A DNA stretch of 64,000 nucleotides from Globicephala melas (Eukaryota > Chordata > Mammalia > Artiodactyla > Delphinidae). Location: the NCBI RefSeq assembly GCF_963455315.2, contig NC_083314.1, forward strand, positions 26,084,013 through 26,148,012, in the 5' to 3' direction. Below are positions 24,385 through 45,400 of this stretch, one piece after another. Position numbers and translations under genes: made by a program. Under the pieces are notes generated by a model. That model was given only the letters and a program-made list of their open reading frames with translations, had not been told where the DNA came from and made no database searches. Positions within the stretch are counted from its first letter, which is position 1. Every line of letters begins with the position of its first letter.

Positions 24385-24622
24385 GTGTAGGAAAGAGTCT
24401 GGGCATGGAAGTCAGGCAGCCCTGAATTGATATCTCAGCTTTACCACTTACTAAACTTGACAAGTTCCTTAATCCCTCTGTTTCTCAGTTTCCATATCTA
24501 TAAATTGAGACTAATAATTCCCACTTTATGAGATTATTATGAGGATTAGAGATATTTTGTATAAAATGCCTAGCACAGTGGCTGGTACATAGCAGGCACT
24601 CAATAACTGGCAGTTGCTATCA
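24385..24622 (+). repeat. MIR SINE remnant
   Basis: Nearly full-length sense MIR: CTTTACCACTTACTAAAC, TCTGTTTCTCAGTTTCC, TTATGAGGATTAGAG and AGCAGGCACTCAATAA in order. Confidence 0.8.
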
Positions 24623-24687
24623 CAAATAAATGAATCAGGACAAAATACAGCAGACTTAAAAGATAGCCCAACTAAAGTGTGCTTGGG

Positions 24688-25030
24688 GGCTTCCCTGGTG
24701 GCACAGTAGTTAAGAATCTGCCTGCCAATGCAAGGGCCACAGGTTCGAGCCCTAGTCCAGGAAGATCCCACATCCTGCGGAGCAACTAAGCCCGTGCACT
24801 ACAACTACTGAGCCCGTGAGACACAACTACTGAGCCCATGTGCCACAACTCCTGAAGCTTGCGTGCCTATAGCCCGTGTTCTGCAGCAAGAGAAGGTGCT
24901 GCAATGAGAAGCCTGTGCACCGCAACAAAGAGTAGCCTCCGCTCGCCACAACTAGAGGAAGCCCGTGCACAGCAACAAAGACCCAGTGCAGCCAAAAATA
25001 AATAAATGCATTAAATAAATTAAAAAAAAT
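24688..25030 (+). mobile_element. Long-form tRNA-derived SINE
   Basis: CTTCCCTGGTGGCACAGTAG head, three ACAACTACTGAGCCC-type body units and an AAATAAATTAAAA tail. The target-site duplication AAAGTGTGCTTGGG is perfect (24674-24687 and 25031-25044). Confidence 0.92.
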
Positions 25031-25164
25031 AAAGTGTGCTTGGGTGGACCAAAGTGAAAGCAGTGAAAAGAAGGAAAGGTTATATAGACACAGAGTATAC
25101 ACATAGTATCTAGGCAATTAAGACAGTGCAGAAGGTGCTTTTAGTTTGATTTTTTCCCCTAAAC

Positions 25165-25458
25165 ACCTGACAGCTTTTTAAAAAATTGAGATATAACTGA
25201 CATATAACATTATCTTAGTTTCAGATGTACAGCATAATGATAATGATTCGATATTAGTTTATATATTTGATATTTGTATGCAAAATTATCACCACAATAG
25301 GTCTAGCTAACATCCATCACCATGCATAGTTTAAAAAAAACGGTTTTTCTTGTCATGAGAACTTTTAAGATCTACTCTCTTAGCAACTTTCAAATATATA
25401 ATACAGTATTATTAACTATAGTCACCATGCTATATATTACATACCCAGGACTTATTTT
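25165..25458 (-). mobile_element. Older L1 3' fragment
   Basis: Same reversed L1 region as the start of the copy at 1918-2700 (GAGATATAACTGACATATAAC, then CTTAGCAACTTTCAAATAT), diverged. Confidence 0.65.
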
Positions 25459-25471
25459 CTTGACAGCTTTT

Positions 25472-25830
25472 TTTAAAAAAAGATTTATTTATCATTTATT
25501 TATTTATTTTATTTATTTTTGGCTGCATAGGGTCTTAGTTGCAGCACGTGGGATCTTCGTTGAGGCCCACGGGCTCTTCTCTAGTTGTGGCACTCAGGAT
25601 CCAGGGTCCATGGGCTCTGTAGTTGTGGTGCATGGCTTCCAGAGCGCATGGGCTCTGTAGTCTGCAGCACTCGGGCTCTTTAGTTGAGGTGTGCAAGCTC
25701 AGTAGTTGTGGCGCCTGGGCTTAGTTGCTCTGCGGCATATGGGATCCTAGTTCCCTGACCAGGGATCGAACCTGCGCCCCCTGCATTGTAAGGAGGATTC
25801 TTTACCACTGGACCACCAGGGAAGTCCCAT
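25472..25830 (-). mobile_element. Long-form tRNA-derived SINE
   Basis: Reversed copy with an ATTTATTTATTTATTTTATT tail complement, GTAGTTGTGGTGC body units and the GACCACCAGGGAAGTCCC end. Perfect target-site duplication CTTGACAGCTTTT at 25459-25471 and 25831-25843. Confidence 0.92.
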
Positions 25831-25843
25831 CTTGACAGCTTTT

Positions 25844-26299
25844 AATGGAAGACTTATTTAATTATCATCTGGCAGAGGTCTGCAAATGATAGGCAGCTTT
25901 GTATATAGAATAATGAATATGATATAAGATAATCTTAGCTAATTACTGCTTACTTGCAAATGTCATACAACTGACTTCTTGAAGGTGTATGTGAGGTTTT
26001 GTTTTGTTTTCGCATGTGTTAATGTTTGTGGGTGGGCAAGCATGTGTACAGACCTATACCATGGGAACCCTATAGACAGTGGCTCAGCGAATGGTCAACA
26101 TGGCTGGATCCCCATGTAGCTGCACCAGTGTCCCATAGCATCCTGGTTATAGCTTGTATTTATGTCCAAACTGCAAGCTCCTTTCCATATAGTCTGGCTG
26201 TTGAGCCACATAGAGACCAGGGCTGGTCCCTTGGTGTAAGTTGTACTTTCAAAGCAGTCTATAACAGCAGTGTCCCAGAGAACTTTCTGTGATGATGGA
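25844..26299. other. Unique sequence
   Basis: Open frames on both strands at 26026-26334 have no recognised domain and no splice context; no gene called. Confidence 0.4.
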
Positions 26300-26445
26300 A
26301 ACATTCTATTCTGCATTGTCCAGTATGAGACCAATGGCTATGAAACATTTGGAATGTGGTTATGTGACTGAGGGATTGAATTTTTAATTTTATTTAATTT
26401 TAACTAATTTTAATTTAAATAGCTACCTGTGGCAACTCTATTGGT
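26300..26445. repeat. Ancient DNA-transposon remnant
   Basis: CATTGTCCAGTATGAGACC through TAAATAGCTACCTGTGGC resembles the same palindromic-ended element seen at 63100-63780, reduced to its ends. Confidence 0.4.
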
Positions 26446-27233
26446 TAACGCTGGTAAATAATCTCCTATGTGTCATCTCTATGTGCTTTTCCAGATCATA
26501 GTCAACTGATGGATTCTGGATGATACTTTTGCATGGTACTTATATCTGGAGTTGGAAGACTTTCTTAATAGTCTAATATCACCTTCTAAATAAAGTAAAA
26601 AAATATTTGTTGAGCATCTGGTGCTTGGCAATATCGCTGGAGTTATGGAGAATATGAAGTCCCTACCTTTGTGTTGTTACTATCTAACAAGGAAATGGAT
26701 AAGGAAAGATGGAGCATTAAAATAGAGAAATAGACTACACAGCCTTGGGCCTGGCTCCTCTAAACATGAGTATGAAATCCGTTTTTAACACAATCCTGCT
26801 TCACTAGATGGAAGCAATTGTACAGTACACTATAAATGTAGAGGGGAGGACTTGGACATGTAATTAAATCTATGGGCCATAAAAAATCTGTTCAGTAGTT
26901 CTAAGAGTTTAGTTTAGGATCACTGACGAACCTTGGTGGTGTTCACTGATGGTGTCCACAATAATAATAGCCAAGTGGAAAGCCGAGCTTGCAAAGAAAT
27001 TTACTTGTTATTTATTTAGTTATTTTGCTGGTGTTATGCCAAGAAGACTCTGCTGAATAAACTTTATTATTACAGCCTCTGCTTGATTTTTTGATAACTC
27101 TCTCTTACAATCAAAAATCCTTTAGTTCAAGTCAGGGTTGCAGTATAGTTCACACATTTTTAGAGGATATTTTCATTTCGGAGCCCCCATCTTGTTCCCC
27201 AGTGCAGTGCCAGGCTCTCGGTGAATGTTTTGG
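26446..27233. other. Unique sequence
   Basis: No gene or confident repeat. Confidence 0.4.
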
Positions 27234-27374
27234 GATTGTTTGTTTGTTTGTTTTTTGGCTGCACTGCACAGCTTGCAGGCTTGTGGGATCTTAGTTCCCT
27301 GACCAGGGATTGAACCCGGGCCCTTGGCAGTGAGAGCGTGGAGTCCTAACTACCAGACCGCCAGGGAATTCCCT
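27234..27374 (-). mobile_element. Short tRNA-derived SINE
   Basis: (GTTT)n tail complement, GGGATTGAACCCGGG B-box region and CCGCCAGGGAATTCCC end. Its head plus flank is duplicated at 29671-29696. Confidence 0.85.
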
Positions 27375-27998
27375 CTTGGTGTTGATGGAAGACACGGCGC
27401 AGGTGCTGGAAAAGTCAAATTCCTCTCCTTGCCCTCAAGGAACTTAGACTAACTTCGAGACAGATAATTATGTCGCAAGTAGAAGGTGAGAGTTTATGAG
27501 ATAATAATCCCTTTAGTCTTTCATCTCATTCTTGGCTGTTAGGCTCAGGATGGTCTAAATATTTTCTTCACCTTTTCTTATTAGGTACTGTGATACTGGC
27601 CAGTCACCAGTAGCGTGTGACAGTGTGCACTTTCTATAAACTCCTCATTGCTCAACCTGCCTCGGTATAAGTTTTGGTAAGTGTTAATTAGTCTTAACCT
27701 GGTAAATATTTTAGTTATCAGAAAAGCCCTGATATCTTACTATTAACTACATTATTCTAGTTTTCCTGCAGCTTTCTAATGGGCACATCTTATTCTACAG
27801 AAGCTATATAATTTATGTGAAGACAGAGATTCATAACATCAAAGATGAGATGATTCAAACAGTAACCATTTACTTTATTTATTGCCACAGAAATAAAGTT
27901 TATTGGAAAACCCATCAGGAAATTATTTTTCCTCTATGAAAATACTCAATATAAGGAATGGGATCTAGGAAGCAACATGACCAACAAAATACGGTCTG
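27375..27998. other. Unique sequence
   Basis: No gene or confident repeat. Confidence 0.4.
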
Positions 27999-28122
27999 GG
28001 GAATTCCCTGAAGGTCCAGTGGTTATGACTTTACCCTCTCACTGCTGAGGGCCTGGGTTCTATCCCTGGTCGGGAAACTAAAATCCCACAAGCTGTGCAG
28101 ACAGAAAAAACAGACAAACAAA
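27999..28122 (+). mobile_element. Short tRNA-derived SINE
   Basis: GGAATTCCCTGAAGGTCCAG head, GGGTTCTATCCCTGGTCGGG and an (ACAA)n tail. Confidence 0.8.
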
Positions 28123-28984
28123 CAGTCTGAGGTCTTATAGATATCAATACTTTTGATAATAGATGACATTCACCTGCCCAAATGAACCAAATGGTTAGCC
28201 AAATAACCATTAAAATTTCTTGATTTTCTTTCCATTAAGATGAAAGGTAGGCTGTGCATATCTAGGCCATCTGGTCTGCCTCAATGTCTGATAAACTACT
28301 GAGGCAAGTGAATGCTGAATAGATAGCTTCAGTGTTATCTCCAGGCACTGAGCGAGGCAGTCATCGGTCAGCGGCAGCTTGGGATGCAGAGCTCACAGCA
28401 GGGCTGAGTGAAGGTTGTGAGGCTCAGGGTCTCCAGGCCTAGGGTAGGCTGGGATGAGTTGAGCACGAAGCAGGCGGGCACACAGGGCCGAGGAATGCGG
28501 CACGGTGGGGGACAGCTGTCATAGCAGGTTGCCTCCGGTAACTAAACCGCGTGTGGGCAGATGCTGGGCAGGCAGACTCCACATCGGCAGCATTTTTCAG
28601 ATGAGCAGGTGGTGGTGGCAGGGCCGGTGTGGACACTGCGGCAGTAACGGGAAGCACAGCAAGCCATGGCATTGGGACTCTGGTTTGCTTTTGGAGAAAC
28701 CATTTACTTTAAACCTTTTAGCCTGTTGTGGTATCCAAGTCTAAAGTAAACGGGAGTATTTTGTACCATTTAAAATTCAAAAACTGTAATACACTAGTTC
28801 AAATTTCATGTCTACTACTTAATTATAAAATGCTTAGAGACTCTAATGCAAAGTTTTGAATGTAACAAGTAAAAACCTGAATATGAATAGCCAATATTTC
28901 AAAGTTCAACAGTGCTCCTCCATTGACAGTCTGGAGTCAGCAAAGAGGAAACTCATAGAAGGTTCTCCCTGGAGAGGCTCTACA
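28123..28984. other. Unique sequence with a GC-rich block
   Basis: 28360-28690 is clearly more GC-rich than its surroundings and matches no repeat I know. No open frame there shows a protein domain. Confidence 0.4.
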
Positions 28985-29110
28985 AATCTTCTAGTCTGCT
29001 CTGCTTCATTTATAGATGAGAAAATGAACATCCAGAGATGGTGCAATTTGCCAAAGGTCACACAGCTGGTTACAGTGACAGTGCCAGGCCTAGCAGTGAA
29101 GCCTGCACTC
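28985..29110 (-). repeat. MIR SINE remnant
   Basis: TTATAGATGAGAAAATGAAC and AAGGTCACACAGCTGG are the reversed MIR core. Confidence 0.7.
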
Positions 29111-29274
29111 TCCTATCCAGACTTCATTTCACTTTTTCCCAGACTGACATCTCACCATGAACAATTCATTGACAATTTACAAAGTATATATAGTTATAAT
29201 TTCCTAAATAAGATTTAACAATCCAACTCTAGATTTTCTTAAGTTCATTAAATTGCTCGACATAGCTAATGAAG

Positions 29275-29500
29275 ACTAATATATACCGAGCTCTTACTGT
29301 GCTTCCAGCCCTGTACTCAGAGTTTACATTATCTCGCTGAATTTTCCCAACAACCTCATGAGGCAGGCATCATTTTAGACATGAGTACTCTCAGGTATAG
29401 AGAGATAAATAGATTGCGCAAGATCACACAGCCACTATGTGGTCTAGCTGGGACTGCAACCCAGTTCTGTCTGATTTTTAACCTTGTACTTTTAACCAGA
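29275..29500 (-). repeat. MIR SINE remnant
   Basis: Reversed MIR: CAACCTCATGAGGCAGGC, GATCACACAGCC, GGGACTGCAACCCAG in order. Confidence 0.7.
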
Positions 29501-29670
29501 ATTTGAAACATCCTCCCTTCTGATTGTGCTTTCCTGTTAGTCTATATGAAAGTGTACTTTTAATACTTAATAATTTGGAGGTACTCGTGACTTCTCATAT
29601 TTTCGTAAGAAGATGGGATAATGTATCTCAGCGTGTTTCATGCTTCCTTTATTAAATTGGGATTGATTGT

Positions 29671-29696
29671 GACCGCCAGGGAATTCCCTCTTGGTG
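29671..29696 (+). repeat. 26-nt copy of a SINE end plus unique flank
   Basis: Identical over 26 nt to 27356-27381, where the first part is the end of the SINE and the last part (CTCTTGGTG) is that SINE's own flank. The copy includes the SINE's private G in ACCGCCAGG. Confidence 0.85.
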
Positions 29697-29789
29697 GGAA
29701 AATAATGGAAAATAATGAACCGATGGAATACCATCTTGAGTCCATTGAATTTAGCATTCTTGTCAGTTCCTGTCACTTCACTACTAACA

Positions 29790-30190
29790 ACCCTTCAGTT
29801 TCTTCCTTCTCACTGGAGGCAAAAGCCAAAGTCCTTAAAAAAACACTGGCAAGGCTGCTGGCAATCTGTATCTCCCCTCCTCTCCCTAACCTGCCCGATC
29901 TCCCTGCCTATCTTTCACCTCAGGCCTACTTTTTGTTCCCTCCACCTCAAATGTTACCTTACTTCTTAGGCTTCCCTGACCACCCCATTTATAACTGAAA
30001 ATATCCCATGACTGCAGCACACCCTGCCCCTCTCCTGTTTTACATTGCCCTGCAGTACTTGTTACCGTCTCTATTTTATTTATTGGCTAACTCTACGAGA
30101 ATGAAGGCATAATTACATAGTTCATTGCTGTATTCCTAGCGCTTGTCTTAGAGGTGCTAAAAAATATTTGCTGAGTGAATTATTGTGACA
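29790..30190 (+). repeat. LINE-2 3' end
   Basis: Sense LINE-2: GCTTCCCTGACCACCCCATT, TTCATTGCTGTATTCCTAGC and AAAAAATATTTGCTGAGTGAAT at the terminus. Confidence 0.7.
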
Positions 30191-32439
30191 AACTACAGAT
30201 TCAGGTATGTGCCTTTGCTTCAACCTCAAAATGTGAGCTATATATTCTGAGCACCCTAACTCTCTAATGCCCTGTCATAGGTCTATTACCCATGGGTAAT
30301 TCACTAATCATTTTTTGCTACTGAGAATTAATTTTCCCCCTTTTCCACTCTGTATTCTTGGTAGTCTCCAGGATTTCAAAAAGGGGGGATTTCAAGTTCC
30401 TTATAGGTTCCTCAGCAATTTAGAGAGAGTGATCTGTACTTTTACTGGTCTCCGTAGAACAGGACTATCATAACAGCATTAAAAGTATAAGAAGAAAAAA
30501 CAATTATTAAAATGAAGTCACTATTTGTACTTTCAAGTGGTAAAATAAAATGTTAAATGGTAGATTTCACCTGTTTGTAAAAAGGCCAAACAGTTAAGAT
30601 GATGGCTGTTTGAGTATTTACAAAAACTGTTTCTCAGTTAAATGTTGTCTAAGAAGGCCCAGTGTAATGAAAGAACCCTGGGGTGGGGGGAGGACCTCAG
30701 CTTCCTGGGCCATAAAATGAGCAGACTGAAGATGATCTCCAGGTTACAAAGGTCTTGGAGGCAAAGCCATGGAATTTTCTCATGCCCATCTAAAGTTATA
30801 TTTCATGTTTATTATTACAACTGATTTAAGAACAATTGTTATAAATCGGTATTTAGATATACATTTTTCATAGGCTTTTTCCAGTTAAATAGAAATTGTT
30901 TTCATATCACTAATAGTTAAAATTGTAAATCATATCTAAGGGCACATAAACTTAAATGACCATCATAATAACTATATTTAACTCTGATTCATTAGGGGAC
31001 TAATTATCCAGCTTGTGAACATTTAAGCCCCTTGTAGTTCTCTTCCTATTTTGAACAAGGGCAAAGAATTTGAAAAGCTCAAATTCCAGTTTGTCACCTG
31101 TTTATAAGCTCCAAGGACATTACAACCAAGGGCTAAAATGAGTTTTTGGCACCATTCAGAAGTTCCTATTTTGGGTGCTATCCCTTCCACCTTCATTAAC
31201 TTGAACTGAGAATTACTAGTACCATACATAATTCATTAATTTCAACTCAAATCATTTCACAAATGTTAAACTTTCATCTTTATATATGACTGCATGGTAA
31301 AATACATGATTTTTAAAAGCTGTTGAAAAGAACTTTAAAAATAAAATTTATTAATCAGTTAAATCATACTAGCCTATGGGAGAAAGTTCACATGCTTATT
31401 TTTCCAAAGTTCTAATTAAAATTGGGGCAGCATTATTGTGACAGCTAAAGCACCAAACAGTGGGTATAGCTGACCTCCTTAGTCAGAGATAGACTAGACT
31501 GGAACATTGGCAAACCACTGTGCAGATTCTCTGGTGTTTAAGACGTTCACCTCTATCACATATTTAAGTTCTGGCACTCCTACCTAAAACTTGAAGAACA
31601 TAACACACCTCTTACTTAGTAAGAGAAAAATTAAACTTCTAAGACACACCAAAATAACATTTCTTTCGAGAGTGATAGTTTTTTTACAAAATCACAGCCC
31701 TTTATTTTTCATGAGCTTTTATGAGGGTTTCAGCATAATTTGGCCTGAAGTATTCCTATAGGAAAAGTAATAGAATCAAAGTGTGTGACCAGGCTGGGTC
31801 TCATCCTCATTGTTAACTACGGGGACTTCATAACTGGATGACCAGATCCTAAACTGGACAGAATAAATCTTAAAGGTGATCCGTCTTTCTGGTAGGTAAA
31901 GAAAACACAGAATTGCAATTCTGAGGCTTACAAGGCTTCTTTGGCTAGGAGTGCCACGACAAGGCCTGTAAAGTATATGCTTTGCAGTATGCATATTCCA
32001 AAAGCAAGCATTTTTATCTCCCAAACCCTGCATCAGGGGTCATGGGAGAGACAAAAGGAAGGCCCTTCCCGAGTTTAAAATTCAATTCGCAAGGCAGGAC
32101 TTAGGAAAATTAAACCAAATATTAAACGGAAGAAAATCCCCTGCGTAGAGTAATTGCCAACTTGCGTTGTACAAATCAAAATTGAAATAAAATTTTAGGG
32201 CGTTCTAAACAAATAGCTGGAGAAATAGATAAGACAAATCTAAAATGGAAGAAAAGGTGGCGGATTCGAGTTGAAAATGCCAAGTTGAGGACCGAAAGCA
32301 TTTGGGTAGAAGCAGCCTCCGGGCTGGAAGGCAAATAGCAAACGAGTACTGCCACCAAAGAGCTGGAAAGGCCGATAAATGTTGCAGTGGGTCGGTTTAA
32401 CTGAAGGAAGTTTCCTCCTCCTCCTCCTCCATTAGCTCG
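30191..32439. other. Upstream flank of HNRNPU
   Basis: AT-rich unique DNA without recognisable SINEs or coding sequence. Distal regulatory elements could lie here but nothing specific can be named from sequence alone. Confidence 0.5.
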
Positions 32440-32552
32440 GCCCCAGTTGCAAGCGCAGTGCGCGTCGCCGCGCTCCCGGCCCGCGGCTCGGGTGGGAGCG
32501 GGGGGAACAGGCGTGGGAGGGGCGGGGCGAGCGCGGGCGCTCAGCCGGCGCA

Positions 32553-32600
32553 GGGGCGGGGCGGCTATATTACGTGCGCGGCGCCGCCCCTGCGAGAGGA
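32553..32600 (+). promoter_or_regulatory. HNRNPU: HNRNPU core promoter (GC box and TATA-like)
   Basis: A GGGGCGGGGCGG Sp1-type box is followed at 32566-32572 by TATATTA. If this acts as a TATA box, transcription would begin about 25-30 nt downstream, near 32595. No ATG occurs between there and the start codon at 32828. The start site itself is inferred. Confidence 0.55.
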
Positions 32601-32827
32601 CGTTGCGTGCTCGCTCGCGCCAGGCGAGTCTCCGCGTCTCCCTCGCGAACTCGGTGAAAGGAATTGGCGCCGTTCGACACCAGGCGGATCCGCTCTGCAG
32701 CAGCAATCCAGCTCCAGCCGCAGCCGCAGCCGCCGCCTGGGCCGAGGAGCAGCCTCAGCCGCCGCCAGTGGCCGAGTGAGCGGAGCCGAGTTTGAGCCAG
32801 CGCCTAGCGGAGAATCGGGGCCTCACC
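32597..32827 (+). other. HNRNPU: HNRNPU 5' UTR (inferred)
   Basis: About 230 nt, GC-rich, with CAGCCGCAGCCGCAGCC repeats and no ATG. The in-frame TTG at 32792 is not a credible start; the ATG at 32828 has A at -3 (CTCACCATGA). Confidence 0.6.
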
Positions 32828-41407
<8,580 letters not shown>

Positions 41408-42475
41408 ATACCCAAATAAAACGAACTGATACATATTTCTCCAAAACCTTCACAAGAAGTCGACTGTTTTCTTTAGTAGGCTAACTTTTTAAACATTCCA
41501 CAAGAGGAAGTGCCTGCGGGTTCCTTTTTTAGAAGCTTTGTGGGTTGATTTTTTTTTTTTCTTTTCTTTTTTGTACATTTTTAATTGCAGTTTTAAAGTG
41601 AATCGTAAGAGAACCTCAGCATTGTGCACGATAAGAGAATGTGTCAGTATTTCAGGGTTCTACATTTTATCTGTAAAATGTGACTTTTTTTTTTATCACA
41701 ACAAAAGTAAAATGTTGCTTTGTACCTGGTGTCTTTTATTAAGAATTTACTCCCCCCATTTCTCAGAGATTAACAGTCGGGAGTTATTGTCACAATATAA
41801 TAGAAATGTTAGCAACCAGATTCATGTAAGGACTAAGTGGTCCTCATGAATTGCATAAGACTCTGTACTGCTCGTATTACACTCCATCCTCTCTGTAGTT
41901 TGCTGAGTAGTGGAGGGGTAAGCTAAATAGTAGTTTTTGACAGTAACTGGGAAGGCTCTTTCTTTTTAAGTAACAATGCAATTGGCATATTTGGGAATGA
42001 AGATAAAATTTGGAACTAAGATAGAGAAGATGGAGTGTATGTAGAAGGGCTGTTAAAAATGTAAAACTTGGTTGCATTATTTGTGGAGGCTCAAACTTGT
42101 GAAGGTTAAATACCATAATTTTTCCATTTGTTCTGCATTTTGATTCTGAAAAGAAAGCTGGCTTTGCCCATTTCTTATTAAAAAAACTTGTTGTAAATCC
42201 AGTTGTCTAATGGGATCTATATGAAGTTAGCTATGTCTGTATGCCCTTCTCCCACAAAATACTGTATAACTAGTGTGCTTGTAGTAGTTAACTCCACCAT
42301 CTTTGTAAGCTAATGAAATTGTGAGTCACCCATTTATATCTTAATTTTTAATCATGTCAGTTCTTGAATGGGTATCTCCTTAGCCTGCTGATTTCTTTTT
42401 CTTTCTAAAGAAAGTGGGTGGAGAAATTAATTTAGACGTTTGTTTGCAATAAAAAGAATTCATTTTACTCTCGTT
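41408..42475 (+). other. HNRNPU: HNRNPU 3' UTR (shorter form, inferred)
   Basis: About 1.07 kb, AT-rich, ending after the AATAAA at 42448. It contains several T-tracts near 41549 and 41683. The true end could lie further downstream because more AATAAA signals follow. Confidence 0.6.
42448..42453 (+). terminator. HNRNPU: Probable HNRNPU poly(A) signal
   Basis: GCAATAAAAAGAATTC followed within 30 nt by the T/G-rich CTCTCGTTTTGGGATTCTC, the usual hexamer plus downstream-element arrangement. Confidence 0.6.
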
Positions 42476-45400
42476 TTGGGATTCTCGCCATCAAGGTTCA
42501 AAATCCCTTTATGAAACTCCCAAGAGGAGAAAATTTAAGTGTGTGCTTTCTGGACAGCTTATTCTCTGTACTTGGAACATTTAGGTTTTAAAAACTTAAA
42601 TGTGTACTGACAATTGACTTTTTAAATTATGAAGTAAAGTTGAATGCTTCCCTTCCCCTCCCCGCCCAGATGACTTTTAACATTTAACGAGGGGAAAAGG
42701 TACTGGCTGGGAGAAGTTAACACTCAGTTTATCATCTTTACAAAATGCTAATGGCTGTCCTCAACTGATAATTATATATACATCTATATAATACATGAAA
42801 CTCTGGGAACAGATGCTTTTAGAAGCCATCATGCAAGCCAGTCACTACTACACAACACTGCTAACTTAACTGTAGTTATGTGATAACATTAGATCCCCTA
42901 ATTGTAATTTTATTGGGTTTGCACAGAACACTTAATCTTCTAAAGGACCCTCACTCATGTGAGGTGAGGAATCAGGAGTCAAACTGTAGAACTAAAACTT
43001 GACATCAGTTTAGTGTTTCATTGGTGTTTTAGGTTGCTTCTGGTAAGTATAGGTTTGTTTATATTTGACTGCTTAGATTTTTGTTTTAGCCATTTAAAAT
43101 CAGATTTTTAACTATTTATACTCCTAGGAATTTTCTTGCTAAAGGATGAGCTGGAGTTGAGTTTCAGATGATGGTGTAGGTTCAGTTGAGAATTTTTTGG
43201 CCTATAACCCTACAGTTAACCATAGGAATACTTAACAGTACAAGATAGTGCCTCAGGGGCTTTTGTCTTTCTAGCAATTAACTTAATGCAAGCAACCATT
43301 TGCATGAGTCTGCTTTTCAGTATACATCAGTATTACTGGGGTTGTATAGACTTATGCGGGGGGTGGGGGGGAGTAAGGTTTGTTGCTAATCAGTGTTTGT
43401 GTCCTAAATGTTTAGGTGCTATTGAAAAATCTTGGATATACCTTCTAGCTTAAAATGCTTATTAAAGAATTCATATTCTAATCATCGCAGTGGGAGAGTG
43501 ATGGCCAAGTGACATTTGGTAGGCTGTCATGCCTGTGCAGCACAGAAAATTTTGGGAAGAGAGATGGGATAGATAAAAATGCCCAGGAAAATGTTAAGTT
43601 TGAAGAAGCAGTTTCAAGGTCAGAATTAATAGTAACACCTGCATTTGTATGAAGTGACATAATCCTAGAGAGTATTTAAGAAATTAAGAAGAGGGAGTGC
43701 ACCATATAGCAAATAAAAAAAGTTGATGCCAAGTTTTGGCAGAACGAGATCTGTAAATGAGAAACTTGGTTTATTGTTCACCCCTTCCCTTGCCTACCTC
43801 CCCTCAATGGCAAGCAAAACACTGAATAAACAAAAATTATCTGAACAGATGTCCCAATTATACCCTGAGAAAACTCACCTGTGAGATTGCTCTTGGTTTA
43901 AGGGGTGCTTTCACTAGAAACTTTTGCATAGTTACTTAATACCTATCATCCTGAAGCAAGAATTGGATTAGATTGGTTACTAAGACATTAATCAGGAAAG
44001 AACAGAAAGTGCTTTAAGTTAGAAATCATAAAGTAACTGGAACTGTAAAAAGTTTTCTTTGTTGCTGGTAGTTTACGCCTTGTTACTCCTATCTAGCCTT
44101 TGGTGGCTGGCTCTGGCTCAGACCTAGAAGGCTGAGACCAGCTTCTGGCCCTGATACCCAGACAGCAAGATGAAATCTTAAAAATGAAGTATGAGTCAAA
44201 TCAATTTGACATTGAAGTGACAAGAAGCCATATTAAATCTAGGAAACGATAAGCTGTCATTTGCCTAGGATCCTGTCTGAAAATAAATATGGAACTAGAT
44301 GTCTTGAACACTCACAAGATTTTAAAGCTTCTTAAAGACAGTTTTCCTTGAAAAAATACTGTTTTCGAGGAAAGGTAACTTGGTAGTATTTCTTTTTCAC
44401 CTCCTGTGGAGTTTACTTTCATGGATAGACTGTTTTGTATTCGCCTCAGTTGTGGAAATTGACATTTTTCTATGAACTTTTACTTAATATAAATTGGCTT
44501 TTATCCTAGGATTGTTTTTTATAACCCATCCCATTGCACAAATGAGGAAACATTTTGATAGCTTATAAGGCAATGGTATAGGCATCTTTCACACGTAAAG
44601 ATCTGTAAGGGTATTTCTGATGTGCTTTAAAAGCCTAAACCAGAATAAACTTACTAAGGAAGGCATAAACTTGTATCTTCAGTCCAAGTTGTAGTTGCTG
44701 GTATTAGACATAAAACACATCTTAAAATCATTAGTTTCCATAATTTCCTTCTTACACATTGAAATGTTTTGAATCTAGACTTGGTCATTGTTCATATTTC
44801 TGGGGCTCTGGACTTTATAAAAATGGGTTTAGGTTTTAACATTTTAGTAATAGTTAATGAAAGTAAGGGTGTATGTTAATGGCAATGGCCTGGCAATAAG
44901 TTGCAATGCTTAGTTTATGTATTGGAACTCTTGCTTATGCGTGAGTTTTAAGGGACTGTTAAATTAGTGCTTTGAATTAGAAACTTACCAACTGCCTCAT
45001 CTCTAAACAGCAATTTGGACTTACTAGGTTAAACCATGGTTTCTTCAAATCATTAATTGCCTTAACTAAAAAATAGGTAAAACTGCAATATCCTTGTGAT
45101 GTGGAGAGCCTTTATCTTGGGTAATTTTCAGATGTGACTTTTTTTGGCCTTGTCATTGCACAACTTCTGTGCTAAAACATGCAGGTAATAGATCTAGCCA
45201 GTTCAGTGCTTAGGCTGCTCTAATCCCTAGTTCTTAACTTAGTACTACAGGTACATGTTTACAAGACATATAGTAAAATTACATTGTCCACCTAACTCCT
45301 GTTGAAGTGACATTTGTTTTATTAATCCATACTAATCTTGATGTTTGAAAAGTAAATCCTTAAGAATTTGGAAATGACCTACAGTACTGATGGATGTAGT

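Noticed and set aside
1..32400. Exons of a further neighbour gene such as EFCAB2
   Set aside because: No reading frame with an EF-hand motif or matching splice sites was seen. In human that gene lies much further away.
32176..32706. 176-codon minus-strand open frame at the HNRNPU promoter
   Set aside because: No domain, spans promoter elements and is GC-driven. An antisense RNA is possible but not a protein.
32792..32827. In-frame upstream extension of HNRNPU
   Set aside because: The codon at 32792 is TTG, not ATG. The ATG at 32828 has good context and matches the known N-terminus.
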